From: Catenovulum agarivorans DS-2
GTDB lineage: Bacteria > Pseudomonadota > Gammaproteobacteria > Enterobacterales > Alteromonadaceae
Direction of reading: 5' to 3'
Assembly (NCBI RefSeq): GCF_000568405.1
Contig: NZ_ARZY01000006.1
Coordinates: 62,001 to 126,000, forward strand
Length of the DNA stretch: 64,000 nucleotides
Shown here: one piece after another, positions 1 to 10,194 of the stretch
Layout of the letters: every line of letters begins with the position of its first letter
How positions within the stretch are numbered: the stretch's first letter is position 1
Position numbers and translations under genes: made by a program
Notes under the pieces: generated by a model
Told to the model about the DNA's origin: nothing
Databases searched by the model: none
Seen by the model: the letters and a program-made list of their open reading frames with translations, nothing else

Positions 1-1
1 A

Positions 2-277
<276 letters not shown>

Positions 278-522
278 ACTAGCTGTATGCTGAACTAAAG
301 TTTTTTCGAGCGGTCAGAGCAGAACACATTTACGGCTTATATAGCCGTTAAAAGCCAATATGATCGTCTTTATGGCGCCTTTACATAGAATGTTATTTAA
401 AGTTGTGCTGAATACGTCTATTATAGCGGGCTTATTGCAACGGCCTGTTGTATTTGTTGTGCTTTAGTTTGATTTTTCAGACAGGATCAAAAAAGATTAA
501 AAGAGTGACTAAAGGGGTACTC

Positions 523-1914
523 ATGAATATTAGAAATGTTGGATGGTCTGCATTATTTAGCAGTGCCGTATTGCTGACAGGGTGTGGTGGTAGCGGTTCA
601 AATGAAAGCAACAGTACCAGTTATCTAACTTATTACAACTTATCAGCTAACACTGCTGTAACTAAGTTATATCACGAAGACACGCTTCGTGCGTCGGTTG
701 CATATCAAGGCAAATCGACTAGACAAAGTGTTGAAGCTGGCACTAAGAATGTGCAGCTTAGAGTAGATGAATCAGACGACGTCACTACAACTTTATATGA
801 TGAAGATTTGAATTTAGCGCAGGACAAGCGTAATTATTTAATCTCTGTTGGTGATTTAGACGGTGACAATGGTGATGCGCCATTATTGTTTACCTACAAC
901 ATCATTAATTCGAATGACCTAGACGATGACAAATTCGAGTTTAACTTGATGCACTTAGCCTTAAAATCTGCAGCAACATTAACTGTAGATGTCATTGATA
1001 AAGATAGTGGCGAATTAGTTGATACATTAACAGCAGAATATGGCAAAAGCGTTACTAAACAACTGGATACAGACAGATATTATTTTACCGTTGAAGACAG
1101 CTCTGAAAACCTTTTGTATACCTCTTCAGGTATCACTTTTGGTAGTTCGCAATTCTATTTTGCATTAGTGGACACCCAGTTAAATGGTGAAGACAAATTA
1201 ACTATGGTGTTTTTACCTGATTCAACCTCTTCTGTTACAGAGTATAAAGACCCTGATCTTAAGTCTTACTTCAGAGTTTACAATAGTGCAGAAGCTTTTG
1301 ACGGCAACACGTTAACCTTAGAAGGTGGTGCGTTAGAAAATCAAAAGGTTGAATACCCTAATATTAAAGCAGACGATTTAGCTGATAGCTCATTTGAACT
1401 AGAGCAAGGCTCGTATAGCTTAAGTCTAGAAGGTTCTAACATAGTAAAAGCGCTATATTCATTCGCTAGTGGTGTAGACCGTACGGTTGTATTTTATCGT
1501 GATGACGAAGGTAATTTAGACGATGTATCTTTCACTAATACAAGCCGCCCAGATACGACAAATCATCAGATTACTTTTGTAAACTTGTTAAACAACCAAG
1601 GTGATGATGAAGTCGATTTATATTTTGTTGCACCAAACGCGAATTTTGCAACAACGGCATACCGATTAACTCAACGCGAATTGGGTAATGTTGCTCGTAT
1701 GGCAGTGCCATCGAACACTTATGACATCTATGTTGCGGTTGATGATGGTGACGGCGCACCAAAAGTTGTTGCGCAGCAATTGGGCGTAAAATTTAGTTCT
1801 GATGAATCTGCCGGTGACAAAACAGGTGACTGGGTACTTATTGCTGAGCCAGCTCAAGATACAGATACACCAGATCAAGGTGGCGTTAGCACGATTCGTT
1901 TATTCGAAATGTAG
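523..1914 (+). CDS. Putative outer-membrane lipoprotein, DUF4397-like
   Basis: 463-residue exported lipoprotein of unknown function. The ATG at 523 is chosen because AAGGGG lies 6 bases upstream and the protein then begins with a classical lipoprotein signal peptide ending in the lipobox LLTGC (Cys21). Gly at position +2 of the mature protein argues against inner-membrane retention. The rest is acidic, rich in Asp, Ser and Thr, and built of predicted beta-strand stretches (for example VDLYFVAPNANF and YDIYVAVDDGDG), resembling DUF4397 beta-sandwich proteins. That family call is tentative. It is monocistronic, with a strong hairpin terminator just downstream. No catalytic motif was seen. Confidence 0.75.
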   Translation: MNIRNVGWSALFSSAVLLTGCGGSGSNESNSTSYLTYYNLSANTAVTKLYHEDTLRASVAYQGKSTRQSVEAGTKNVQLRVDESDDVTTTLYDEDLNLAQDKRNYLISVGDLDGDNGDAPLLFTYNIINSNDLDDDKFEFNLMHLALKSAATLTVDVIDKDSGELVDTLTAEYGKSVTKQLDTDRYYFTVEDSSENLLYTSSGITFGSSQFYFALVDTQLNGEDKLTMVFLPDSTSSVTEYKDPDLKSYFRVYNSAEAFDGNTLTLEGGALENQKVEYPNIKADDLADSSFELEQGSYSLSLEGSNIVKALYSFASGVDRTVVFYRDDEGNLDDVSFTNTSRPDTTNHQITFVNLLNNQGDDEVDLYFVAPNANFATTAYRLTQRELGNVARMAVPSNTYDIYVAVDDGDGAPKVVAQQLGVKFSSDESAGDKTGDWVLIAEPAQDTDTPDQGGVSTIRLFEM

Positions 1915-1929
1915 TAACGCATGATAAGT

Positions 1930-1967
1930 AGGTGTTGTGAGTGATTCCGTTATCACAGCACCTTTTT
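1930..1967 (+). terminator. Rho-independent terminator after the lipoprotein gene
   Basis: An 11-bp stem (1930-1940 with 1953-1963, one G-T pair) and a 12-base loop are followed by a run of five T. It ends the transcript of the lipoprotein gene and separates it from the cytochrome gene. Confidence 0.85.
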
Positions 1968-2002
1968 ATCTAGCCTTCAGGCTATTTAGATACAATTCTC
2001 AC

Positions 2003-2030
2003 TTCAAGTAATCATTTTATCCGTTATAAT
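2003..2030 (+). promoter_or_regulatory. Putative sigma-70 promoter of the cytochrome c5 gene
   Basis: TTCAAG (2003-2008), a 16-base spacer and a perfect TATAAT (2025-2030). The predicted transcript would start near 2037, about 55 bases before the gene. Read by eye only. Confidence 0.5.
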
Positions 2031-2090
2031 CGTAAAAAAATTTTCAGTGGTTAATTGGAAAGTAGAAATTCAATTAGCGGAGACAATTCA

Positions 2091-2501
2091 GTGGGTTCAA
2101 CTATGAAATTTAATTTACGCAGTTTCGCACTTTTGAGTGCATTAGTAGCTGTACCGAGTGCTTTTGCCGCGGATATGAGCGATGCCGCAATTAAAGAACG
2201 TATCAAGCCTATCGGTTCAGTACATATTGCAGGTGCTGTAGCGCAAAGTGCTAGTTCAGCAGCGCGCTCTGGTGCAGATGTTTTTAATGCCAGTTGTACT
2301 GCTTGCCATAGTGCAGGTGTAATGGGCGCACCTAAACCAAATGTTGCGGGTGATTGGGATGCTCGACTTGAACAAGGTATGGACACATTAGTTGCACATG
2401 CGATTAATGGCTTTAATGCGATGCCGCCAAAAGGTACTTGTATGGATTGTAGCGATGATGAAATTAAGGCTGCAATCGAGTATATGATTAAAGACCTTTA
2501 A
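2091..2501 (+). CDS. Cytochrome c5 family periplasmic protein
   Basis: Small monohaem c-type cytochrome for periplasmic electron transfer. It has a Sec signal peptide ending near AFA-AD, the haem-binding motif CTACH, a Met ligand in AMPPKG, and the extra cysteine pair in GTCMDCSD that is typical of the cytochrome c5 group. I prefer the GTG at 2091 because GCGGAG lies 8 bases upstream. ATG 2103 or an upstream TTG at 2055 are also possible, and all leave the mature protein unchanged. It is monocistronic. The electron partner cannot be told from the context. Confidence 0.9.
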   Translation: MGSTMKFNLRSFALLSALVAVPSAFAADMSDAAIKERIKPIGSVHIAGAVAQSASSAARSGADVFNASCTACHSAGVMGAPKPNVAGDWDARLEQGMDTLVAHAINGFNAMPPKGTCMDCSDDEIKAAIEYMIKDL

Positions 2502-2836
2502 TCCAACTCAGTTATACATTTTCGGTGAAGCCAGAGCGCTTCACCTGATGACTTCCCGTCACCTGTTTCATAAAAATCAAAAAATTGTTTCTATTTTAAC
2601 CAATAATGTTATGGAAATAGTTTATATTCCTGCTAAACTGCGCCCCCTTGGTTGATTTTTAAGCTATATGTTATTCAATACTTTAGTTGGTCAACTATTT
2701 ATTGCAATCAGCTAACTGCTGGTCATTAGGTCAAAATAATAATTAAAAAACTCGCCATGTTCGGTATATTTCCTGAACCCTCTGCTATAGTTAATCAGAA
2801 GTCTGCTTAACAGTAGCAGTGGCTAGAGTGCAATAA
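2502..2836. other. 335-base intergenic region with a hairpin
   Basis: A hairpin with an 8-bp stem (2524-2531 with 2538-2545) and a 6-base loop follows the cytochrome gene. It lacks a T-run, so its role as a terminator is uncertain. The rest is AT-rich leader of the GGDEF/EAL gene with a short palindrome near 2685-2696. No small gene was seen. Confidence 0.5.
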
Positions 2837-5464
2837 TTGGATATAAGCGTGACTAATAACCGTAAACAAACCAATCAAACTTACAAAGCAAAACAGCTAA
2901 AAAAACTGCTTGGCTTAAAAAAACAAGCCAAAAAAGTGCAATCTGCTTTGTTGGAAATTTCTGAGCTTGCGAGCCATTGTTTTGATACTGAACACTTTTA
3001 CCTACAATTGCATGAGGTAATAGGTTCAGTGGTTAAATCACCCAATTTATTTATCTTATTTAAAAGTGCCATCAGTAAAAAATACGATATTCATTATTAT
3101 GCGACCCAAGACGGCCAGAATGTAAAACCCGATTTACCTGATGATGTGATTGACGTTGGCCTTACAGGTTATATGTTACGCAGTGGTCATTCATTGTTAT
3201 GTAACCACGACGACTACAACCGGTTGGTTGATGAGGGCGAGGTGATTGAATTAGGTGAACCTGCTGTGAGTTGGTTGGGCGTGCCTTTGCGTATGACCAA
3301 TGGTGATCTTGGTGCTTTGGTTGTTGTGAGTTATAGCCAAGATATTCAGTTCGATGCATCTGATAAATCGATTCTAGAGCTTTTATCTGAACACATTACC
3401 CATTCCATTGAACATATGCAGCGCCAAACCCAAATGGAACGAGAAATAAATAGCCGCACCCGTGCGTTGCATCAAGTTAATCAAAAACTAAAACAAGAAA
3501 TTGCACAACAACAAAGGTTTCAAGTCGCCCAAAAACTTTTGTTGGATTTATCAGAGAAATTTGATTTTTCTAATTCGAAAGAAACTTTATTTCAAAGGTT
3601 TAGCGCAGTTGTTAATCAAGTATTTGAGCTGGCAAACTATTTGGCTGAATACAATGCCATGGATAAAAAGTGGTGTTATTTGGGGGCTTCTGCGATTGAT
3701 AGTATTGACGATTTACAAACTTACCAATGTTTAAACGAATATATTGCGCTGGATGCTCAACCTATGGTGTTAGGCCAAAAAGAGATTAAGCATTTGGCTG
3801 CTTTTGGCGCGATAATGGCTGATGAAAAACAAAAGTTATCGTTAATCAAAAATGTTTGGCTGGTATCTCCATTGCAATCAAGTGGTGAAAATTGTTTGTT
3901 GTTGGTGGTGTTTAAGCCTGAATCTCAAGGGGAGTTTAGCGATAAAGATACCGAACTTATGAATTTTATCACTATGCATTTTAACTTGATAATGCATAGG
4001 TGGCAGTCTCAGCAGATGCTGTTGCATGCGCAAGATCAACTAGAAGATACAGTGCAGCAGCGAACTAAGGCGCTGCATGAAGCGAACCATGATCTCCAGC
4101 AACAAATTGAAGAAAGAATTAAAGTTCAAGAAAAGTTATACCATGATGCCAATCACGACTTACTGACGGGCTTACCCAACCGGCAATTATTTAACCGTAA
4201 ACTGATGCATGCTGTGGCTTGTGCGACTATGGATCCAACGCATGAATACACAGTGTTATTTATTGACTTGGATAGATTTAAGTTAATTAATGATACATTT
4301 GGCCATTTGACTGGCGATCGCTTTTTAGTGGAAGTGGCAAATCGAATATCAAATTGTTTACAACAAGGGCAAGTGCTGGCGCGATTAGGTGGTGATGAGT
4401 TTGTCGTGTTAATGCAGCAGCCCGCATCTATGCAAGCAGCGCAAGTCATTGCGCACCACATTATAGAAGCACTTAATAACAGCTTTACCATAGATGGCAA
4501 TGAGATATATGCCGGTTGCAGTATTGGTATTACCGGTTCAGAGCAGGGCTATAATAAACCAGCAGACGTGCTCAGGGATGCCGATACGGCCATGTACCAA
4601 GCAAAGAATAAAGGGCGTGGCCGTTATGTATTATTTGATCAAAGTTTACATACCAAGTTAATTGATCAATTAAATCAAGAAAGCGAGTTGCGCAAAGCGC
4701 TAAAAGAAGGGTCGCTGGAATTTGTTTTTCAGCCTGTTGTGAATTTGAGCTCGAATGAAGTCGCAGCAGTTGAAGCGTTAGTGCGTTGGCAGCATCCAAA
4801 TTTAGGTTTGTTAAAACCAGCTGACTTTTTGGAAATGGCACATGATACCGGACTTATTTTACAAATAGATAAGCAGGCCGTGGCTCACGCGTGCGAATAT
4901 TTGCAACACCGAGATTTAAGCAAAGACAAAGCATTAATATCGGTTAATCTTAGCAGCCGAATATTATGCGACGAAACCGCATTCGCTCAACTACTTGAAA
5001 CACTGTCGAGTATAGGTGATACAGTTCAAGGGTTGATTTTAGAGTTTACCGAAAAAGGGATTGATAACATTGAACAAGTTGTTGGCTGTTTTGCCACTTT
5101 ACGTGCACTGGGTGTACGTATTGCGCTTGACGATTTTGGCGCGGGTATTGCGAGTTTAGCTTTGTTATATAGTGGCGAGCTTGATTTTGTAAAAGTGGAT
5201 GCCAAACTCATTCACCGAGCAGAGCAAGATCTTGCACAAAGACGCTTTGCAACTTCAATCGTCAATATTGGCCATGAGCAAGGTTTTATTGTAATAGCGG
5301 AAGGTATTGAAACTGAATTAATGAAAGAAACGGCTGAAACTATGGGGTGTTTATTCGCTCAAGGGCAGCTGTTAGCAGAGGCGGTAAGTTCCGATGAGTT
5401 TTACCGCCAGTTGTTAGCTGAGTTGTCAGCTGAAGATGTTACTTTAACAAATCGCGCAAGTTAG
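2837..5464 (+). CDS. GAF-GAF-GGDEF-EAL cyclic-di-GMP signalling protein
   Basis: 875-residue cytoplasmic protein combining diguanylate cyclase and phosphodiesterase modules. It has an N-terminal GAF-like domain (about 45-190), a coiled coil (about 195-235), a second GAF-like domain (about 235-390), another coiled coil, GGDEF (about 440-600, motif GGDEF at 518-522 intact) and EAL (about 620-865). The EAL motif at 646-648 and the metal and catalytic residues in SVNLS, LEFTE, LDDFGAG, VKVD and AEGIE are all present, so both activities are plausible. No RxxD inhibitory site precedes GGDEF. No membrane segment is seen, so GAF ligands are probably cytoplasmic. The start is unsure: TTG 2837 or GTG 2849. 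Its 3' end overlaps the convergent rep gene by 26 bases. Confidence 0.9.
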   Translation: MDISVTNNRKQTNQTYKAKQLKKLLGLKKQAKKVQSALLEISELASHCFDTEHFYLQLHEVIGSVVKSPNLFILFKSAISKKYDIHYYATQDGQNVKPDLPDDVIDVGLTGYMLRSGHSLLCNHDDYNRLVDEGEVIELGEPAVSWLGVPLRMTNGDLGALVVVSYSQDIQFDASDKSILELLSEHITHSIEHMQRQTQMEREINSRTRALHQVNQKLKQEIAQQQRFQVAQKLLLDLSEKFDFSNSKETLFQRFSAVVNQVFELANYLAEYNAMDKKWCYLGASAIDSIDDLQTYQCLNEYIALDAQPMVLGQKEIKHLAAFGAIMADEKQKLSLIKNVWLVSPLQSSGENCLLLVVFKPESQGEFSDKDTELMNFITMHFNLIMHRWQSQQMLLHAQDQLEDTVQQRTKALHEANHDLQQQIEERIKVQEKLYHDANHDLLTGLPNRQLFNRKLMHAVACATMDPTHEYTVLFIDLDRFKLINDTFGHLTGDRFLVEVANRISNCLQQGQVLARLGGDEFVVLMQQPASMQAAQVIAHHIIEALNNSFTIDGNEIYAGCSIGITGSEQGYNKPADVLRDADTAMYQAKNKGRGRYVLFDQSLHTKLIDQLNQESELRKALKEGSLEFVFQPVVNLSSNEVAAVEALVRWQHPNLGLLKPADFLEMAHDTGLILQIDKQAVAHACEYLQHRDLSKDKALISVNLSSRILCDETAFAQLLETLSSIGDTVQGLILEFTEKGIDNIEQVVGCFATLRALGVRIALDDFGAGIASLALLYSGELDFVKVDAKLIHRAEQDLAQRRFATSIVNIGHEQGFIVIAEGIETELMKETAETMGCLFAQGQLLAEAVSSDEFYRQLLAELSAEDVTLTNRAS

Positions 5465-7448
5465 CAATATGCGCTTGTGCTTTTTGTTGGCGTTCTTGCT
5501 GGCTTGCTTTAGGTTTTTGATACTCCCACACCAAATCATCCTGCGGCATTTCATATAAAAATCGGCTCGGCTCTGTTTTTATCACCTCACCAAACTGTCG
5601 CCTTTCTTTGGCTATGGTAAAAATCAACTCCCTCTGTGCCCGGGTCACCCCTACGTAAGCTAAACGCCGCTCTTCTTCTATGTTATCTTCGTCTATGCTT
5701 GATTGGTGAGGTAACAAACCTTCTTCAGCGCCAACTAAAAATACATACGGAAACTCTAGCCCTTTAGATGCATGTAATGTCATCAATTGAACTTGGTCTG
5801 CTTCGTCCTCTTCGGCACCACGCTCCATCATGTCTCTTAAGGTTAGTTTGTTTACCGCTTCTTTAAGTGTTAACGGTTCTTCATCTTCATCACCCTCAAG
5901 CATACCACTGATCCAACTAAACAATTGGCTGACGTTTTTCATGCGCATTTCAGCCGCTTTGCCACTTGGTGACGTTTCGTATAAAAATTCTTCGTAGCGT
6001 ATGCCTTTAATTAAATCGCGTACTGCAGACAAAGTATCACCACGTTGAGCTCTGTCATCTAGCTCGACCATCCAACGACAAAATTGCTGAAGGTTCTCTA
6101 GGCGCTTGCCCGACAATACTTGTTCTAGTTGCCCTTCGAATGCGGCGGCAAACAAACTAATATGCAGCTGATTCGCCAGTCGGCCGACTTTTTCTAAAGT
6201 TGCTGGGCCAATTTCGCGTTTAGGTACATTTATAATACGTAGAAATGCGTTGTCGTCGTCAGGGTTAACCAACAGGCGCAAATAAGCCATAATATCTTTA
6301 ATTTCGCTACGAGCGAAAAAAGAGGTACCACCACTGATTTTGTAGGGAATACGGTTGGTCATCAGGGTTTTTTCAAATACTCGCGACTGAAAGTTACCTC
6401 GATATAAAATTGCGTAGTCTTTATATTTGCTTTTACGCATGTACCTGTGTCCAATCAGCTCAGCAACAACACGTTCTGCTTCGTTTTCTTCGTCTTTGGC
6501 AAATAGAATTCGAATTGGCTCACCATAGGCCATTTCACTAAATAGCGACTTATCGTAAACATGTGGGTTGTTCGCTATCAGTATGTTAGCCGCATTCAGT
6601 ATACGCTGAACCGAGCGGTAGTTTTGTTCCAGTTTAATTAAGCGTAATTTGGGAAAGTCTTTGCCGAGTAATACCAAGTTTTGCGGTTTTGCTCCACGCC
6701 AACTATATATTGACTGGTCGTCATCACCTACAACAGTAAATAACCCTCTTGAGCCCACAATTTGTTTCACCAGTTCGTATTGACTGGTATTGGTATCTTG
6801 ATATTCATCCACTAACAAGTAACGTATTTTGCGTTGCCAGCGATTGCGTGCTTCTTCATTTTGTTTGAGCAAGAGTGTTGGCACCAGAATCAAATCGTCA
6901 AAATCAAAAGCATTGTATGCGGTCATTTGCGATTGGTAATTCTGGTAACAGCGTGCGTGATATTGTGCTTTTTCGTCTTTAGCGAGCTGCATTGCGCGCT
7001 GAGGCAAAATTAGGTCATTTTTCCAATTAGAGATGGCTGATTGAACGGCGCGCAATTCATCTTTGTCACCATCTAGCTCTTTTTCAGTTAACGCCTTTAA
7101 TAACGCCATGGTATCTTGGTCGTCAAATAAACTAAATCCGGGTTTAATTCCCAAGGTTTTATATTCTTTTTTTATAATGGTTAAACCTAGCGTATGAAAG
7201 GTCGACACCATTAAACCTTTGCCCGCTCCTTTAGGTAGAGTTGCCGCAACCCGCTCTTTCATCTCTTTAGCCGCTTTATTGGTAAAGGTTACTGCGGCAA
7301 TTTGGTTTGCCTTATAACCACAGTTTGTCACCATATGCGCTATTTTGTTGGTGATCACACGTGTTTTTCCACTACCAGCGCCCGCGAGCACTAGGCAAGG
7401 GCCAGTAACATAACTAACGGCTTCAGCTTGAGCTGGGTTTAATTTCAT
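5439..7448 (-). CDS. rep: ATP-dependent DNA helicase Rep
   Basis: 669-residue superfamily 1A 3'-5' DNA helicase that helps replication forks pass protein roadblocks; E. coli Rep is of almost the same length. Motifs in order: Walker A GAGSGKT, Walker [25 protein letters not shown], and motif VI around YVGVTRAQ. The start at [11 protein letters not shown] matches the Rep N-terminus; an upstream in-frame extension of 31 codons is rejected. It is a single gene. The stop lies inside the end of the convergent GGDEF/EAL gene. Confidence 0.96.
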   Translation of the reverse strand: MKLNPAQAEAVSYVTGPCLVLAGAGSGKTRVITNKIAHMVTNCGYKANQIAAVTFTNKAAKEMKERVAATLPKGAGKGLMVSTFHTLGLTIIKKEYKTLGIKPGFSLFDDQDTMALLKALTEKELDGDKDELRAVQSAISNWKNDLILPQRAMQLAKDEKAQYHARCYQNYQSQMTAYNAFDFDDLILVPTLLLKQNEEARNRWQRKIRYLLVDEYQDTNTSQYELVKQIVGSRGLFTVVGDDDQSIYSWRGAKPQNLVLLGKDFPKLRLIKLEQNYRSVQRILNAANILIANNPHVYDKSLFSEMAYGEPIRILFAKDEENEAERVVAELIGHRYMRKSKYKDYAILYRGNFQSRVFEKTLMTNRIPYKISGGTSFFARSEIKDIMAYLRLLVNPDDDNAFLRIINVPKREIGPATLEKVGRLANQLHISLFAAAFEGQLEQVLSGKRLENLQQFCRWMVELDDRAQRGDTLSAVRDLIKGIRYEEFLYETSPSGKAAEMRMKNVSQLFSWISGMLEGDEDEEPLTLKEAVNKLTLRDMMERGAEEDEADQVQLMTLHASKGLEFPYVFLVGAEEGLLPHQSSIDEDNIEEERRLAYVGVTRAQRELIFTIAKERRQFGEVIKTEPSRFLYEMPQDDLVWEYQKPKASQQERQQKAQAHIANLRDLLK

Positions 7449-7594
7449 AATGGCTGTTGGTTTTGAATATGGGGCGGGCATTGTATGCTTTTCCAATGAA
7501 TTGGGCAAAATAAACAACAAAATTCGCGTGCTTCTACACAATGGGTTACAATCATCTCTAAGATAACTACTTCATATTCATAAGGTTGCAAGGG

Positions 7595-8509
7595 ATGATG
7601 TTACGGCTGCATATAGTTTATGTGCTGTCATTAATAAGCCTGCTTGGCACATTTTGTGGCTATGCTGTCGCTGCGCCTGTTGCTGTGCTGTATCCTGATG
7701 TACGCGAACCTTACCTGTCCATTTTTGAACAAATTAGAGCGGGTGTAAAAGAACAAACCAATGCTGACATTCAAGGTTATGTTATTGGTGAAGATTTAGA
7801 CATCAGTAGCATAGAAAAACAATTGGCGGGAGATGCAATCACTCAGTTGGTATTGCTCGGCTCACGTGGTTATAGGTTGGCGGATAAATTTACCGCAAAC
7901 TATTCAATTGTTATTGGCGCTTACCCAACGACTCCGGGTGCACATTCTGGCGTGAGCATGATGACTGACCCAATCACAGTTGTGAAAAAACTTAGAATGG
8001 TCGCACCGTCAGTACAGAAATTACACTTAATTGTAAGCCAACAAAACGCGTGGATTGCCAAACTCACCGAACGAGCGCTAAAACAAGCAGGGATTGCCGC
8101 TAACATTCAGATTGTTAAAGATCTCAAACAAGCAGTGCAAACTTACGCCAAGTTAGTTGAAGGTCGGCTCAATCAGCGAGATGCGATTTGGTTGCCAATT
8201 GATACAGTCGCGATGCATGAAAAAGTTGTATTGCCTTTGGTATTAAAGGCTAGTTGGGATAAACGTTTTATCGTTTTGTCTAGTATCCCATCACATGCCA
8301 AAAGAGGCGCACTATTTTCGTTTTATCCAAATCACTTTCAACTGGGCAAACAACTGGCCAATATGTTACAGAACATGACAGAAAACCCCCAAGTTTTGCC
8401 AATGAAGCATATTTTATTAGCAGTGAATTTACGAACCGCCAAACACCTTGGCATAAGCTACACAAATCAAGAAAAAGAGCAGTTTAATATAGTGTTGCCC
8501 GAGAGATGA
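7595..8509 (+). CDS. Periplasmic ABC-type substrate-binding-like protein of a sensor module
   Basis: 304-residue exported protein with a Sec signal peptide (cleavage after AVAA) and a two-lobed periplasmic binding fold like the ABC_sub_bind family (PF04392). No ABC permease or ATPase lies nearby. Instead the stop codon overlaps the start of a histidine kinase by 4 bases, so the likely role is as a ligand-binding partner of that kinase; this is an inference from context. Start ATG 7595 is preferred, with TAAGG 9 bases upstream; TTG 7586 and ATG 7598 are alternatives. The ligand is unknown. Confidence 0.8.
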   Translation: MMLRLHIVYVLSLISLLGTFCGYAVAAPVAVLYPDVREPYLSIFEQIRAGVKEQTNADIQGYVIGEDLDISSIEKQLAGDAITQLVLLGSRGYRLADKFTANYSIVIGAYPTTPGAHSGVSMMTDPITVVKKLRMVAPSVQKLHLIVSQQNAWIAKLTERALKQAGIAANIQIVKDLKQAVQTYAKLVEGRLNQRDAIWLPIDTVAMHEKVVLPLVLKASWDKRFIVLSSIPSHAKRGALFSFYPNHFQLGKQLANMLQNMTENPQVLPMKHILLAVNLRTAKHLGISYTNQEKEQFNIVLPER

Positions 8510-10056
8510 TAAAAAGAATACTGAACAAATATATTTCCCCAGCGTCTAGTTTCCGTCGCCAGTTAATGGCGTATGTTGTCGGCGGCATTATTGTATTAAG
8601 TTTAGCGGGCAGTGGCCTAACAGCTTGGGTAAGTAGTATTAAAATCAAAGAATTGATTGTGGAAGATGCAATGCAAGCAACCAGTGGTTTAGCTGAGCAA
8701 GGCATGCTTGCTTTGTTAACTGGCAGTAACGACAACGCCGAAGATGCAATCAACCAAGTTTTAGGGTTTAAATCAGTTGTCGGGGCAGCGGTGATTGACG
8801 CGGACCAACAGATTATCGCAAATCAGAATATTGCATTAGAGCAGTTAGTCATCCCCAAACATGAACAAGAGATGGGTTATATTGAAGATGATGACTTTTT
8901 TTGGTTTTGGAAGCTGGTGCATATTAATCAAGGAGATATTGGATTAGGTGAATTTGACCAACATAAACAAAGTGTTTTAGGGGTTGTTTATGTCAAACTG
9001 AGCAAAACGACGTTAACCAATACTTCTCGAGACATTTTTATTGCCACTTTTTTGATTAGCACAATTGTTGCAGTTATGCTTGTTATGGTGGTCGATGTGA
9101 CGGTTAATCGGTTGACTCGGCCTATCAATGAACTTGCAGACACAATGGAAGAAGCAGAGCGAACGGGGCAGCATTTGCAGACTCAGGTTAAAGGCGCCAA
9201 AGAAATCCGCCAAATGTCTCATGCATTTAATACATTAATGCAAACCCTAGATGATCAAGACGAACAGTTAAGAAACCACAGAGATCAGTTGGAAACCGAA
9301 GTTAAACTAAGAACAGCAGAACTAGTGCAAGCAAGAGACTCGGCTTTAACTGCCTCTCGACATAAATCTGTGTTTTTAGCCAATATTACTCATGAATTAC
9401 GGACCCCAATCCAAGCGATAATTGGTTACATCGACTTAGTTCGAGAAGAGCTGGAAATGGATGGAATGGATAACTACACGCAAGACTTGGCAAAAGTACA
9501 AAGAAATGCAGAGCGTTTATTAGTGCTGATCAATAGTATTTTAGACTTATCCAAGGTAGAAGCAGGTCGCATGGAAGTTAAAAGGGAAACAATTCTGTTA
9601 AAACCCTCGCTAGAAATGGCTATCGATACTGTTTCACCGCTGCTAGATAAAAACAAAAACTTATTTGTTGGCCCACAAAACCAAACTGAACTCATGGTTG
9701 AAACAGACAAAGAAAAGCTTGAACAAATTTTAATTAACTTGCTGAGCAACGCGTGTAAGTTCACCAAAAACGGCACCATAAGCTTAGACTTTGAGTGCGG
9801 AGAAGAAACTTTCGCTATTCAGGTAACAGATACTGGCAAGGGTATTCCTGCGGACAAACTGGCGGAAATATTTGATGAATTCAGGCAGGTAGGTCAGGGT
9901 AGTCGCCCTGACCAAGGTTCAAGCTCGCGTGAATTTGAAGGTACAGGGCTGGGTTTGGCTATCAGCCAAAAATTTGCCCGCCTACTTGGTGGTGAAATTT
10001 CAGTAGAGAGTACCGTGGGTAAAGGTACCTGTTTTACTGTCGTTTTACCCTTGTAG
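8506..10056 (+). CDS. Membrane sensor histidine kinase (HAMP-HisKA-HATPase)
   Basis: 516 residues. TM1 at about 21-44, a periplasmic sensor loop of about 130 residues, TM2 at about 176-200, HAMP (about 200-255), a coiled linker, and HisKA with the H-box FLANITHELRTP (His296). The ATPase domain has N-box NLLSNACKF, G1 DTGKGIP and G2 GTGLGLAI. All catalytic boxes are intact, so it should autophosphorylate. It has no receiver domain, and no response regulator is encoded in the window. Translation is coupled to the binding protein upstream (ATGA overlap), suggesting the two sense one ligand. The TonB receptor downstream is a likely functional partner. Confidence 0.93.
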   Translation: MIKRILNKYISPASSFRRQLMAYVVGGIIVLSLAGSGLTAWVSSIKIKELIVEDAMQATSGLAEQGMLALLTGSNDNAEDAINQVLGFKSVVGAAVIDADQQIIANQNIALEQLVIPKHEQEMGYIEDDDFFWFWKLVHINQGDIGLGEFDQHKQSVLGVVYVKLSKTTLTNTSRDIFIATFLISTIVAVMLVMVVDVTVNRLTRPINELADTMEEAERTGQHLQTQVKGAKEIRQMSHAFNTLMQTLDDQDEQLRNHRDQLETEVKLRTAELVQARDSALTASRHKSVFLANITHELRTPIQAIIGYIDLVREELEMDGMDNYTQDLAKVQRNAERLLVLINSILDLSKVEAGRMEVKRETILLKPSLEMAIDTVSPLLDKNKNLFVGPQNQTELMVETDKEKLEQILINLLSNACKFTKNGTISLDFECGEETFAIQVTDTGKGIPADKLAEIFDEFRQVGQGSRPDQGSSSREFEGTGLGLAISQKFARLLGGEISVESTVGKGTCFTVVLPL

Positions 10057-10194
10057 CACGGCTTAAAAAGCAAACTAAGATAAATAGGTGCGTATGTACA
10101 AGACCGTTACTTTTTGTTACAACTTGTTTTTTATGAAAAAAACACTAGGCTTGAATACTAGTACAATAATTCTAATAACAACTGGGCACCAGTT

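Noticed and set aside
332-348. Hairpin (6-bp stem) after hemB as terminator
   Set aside because: The stem is short and no T-run follows.
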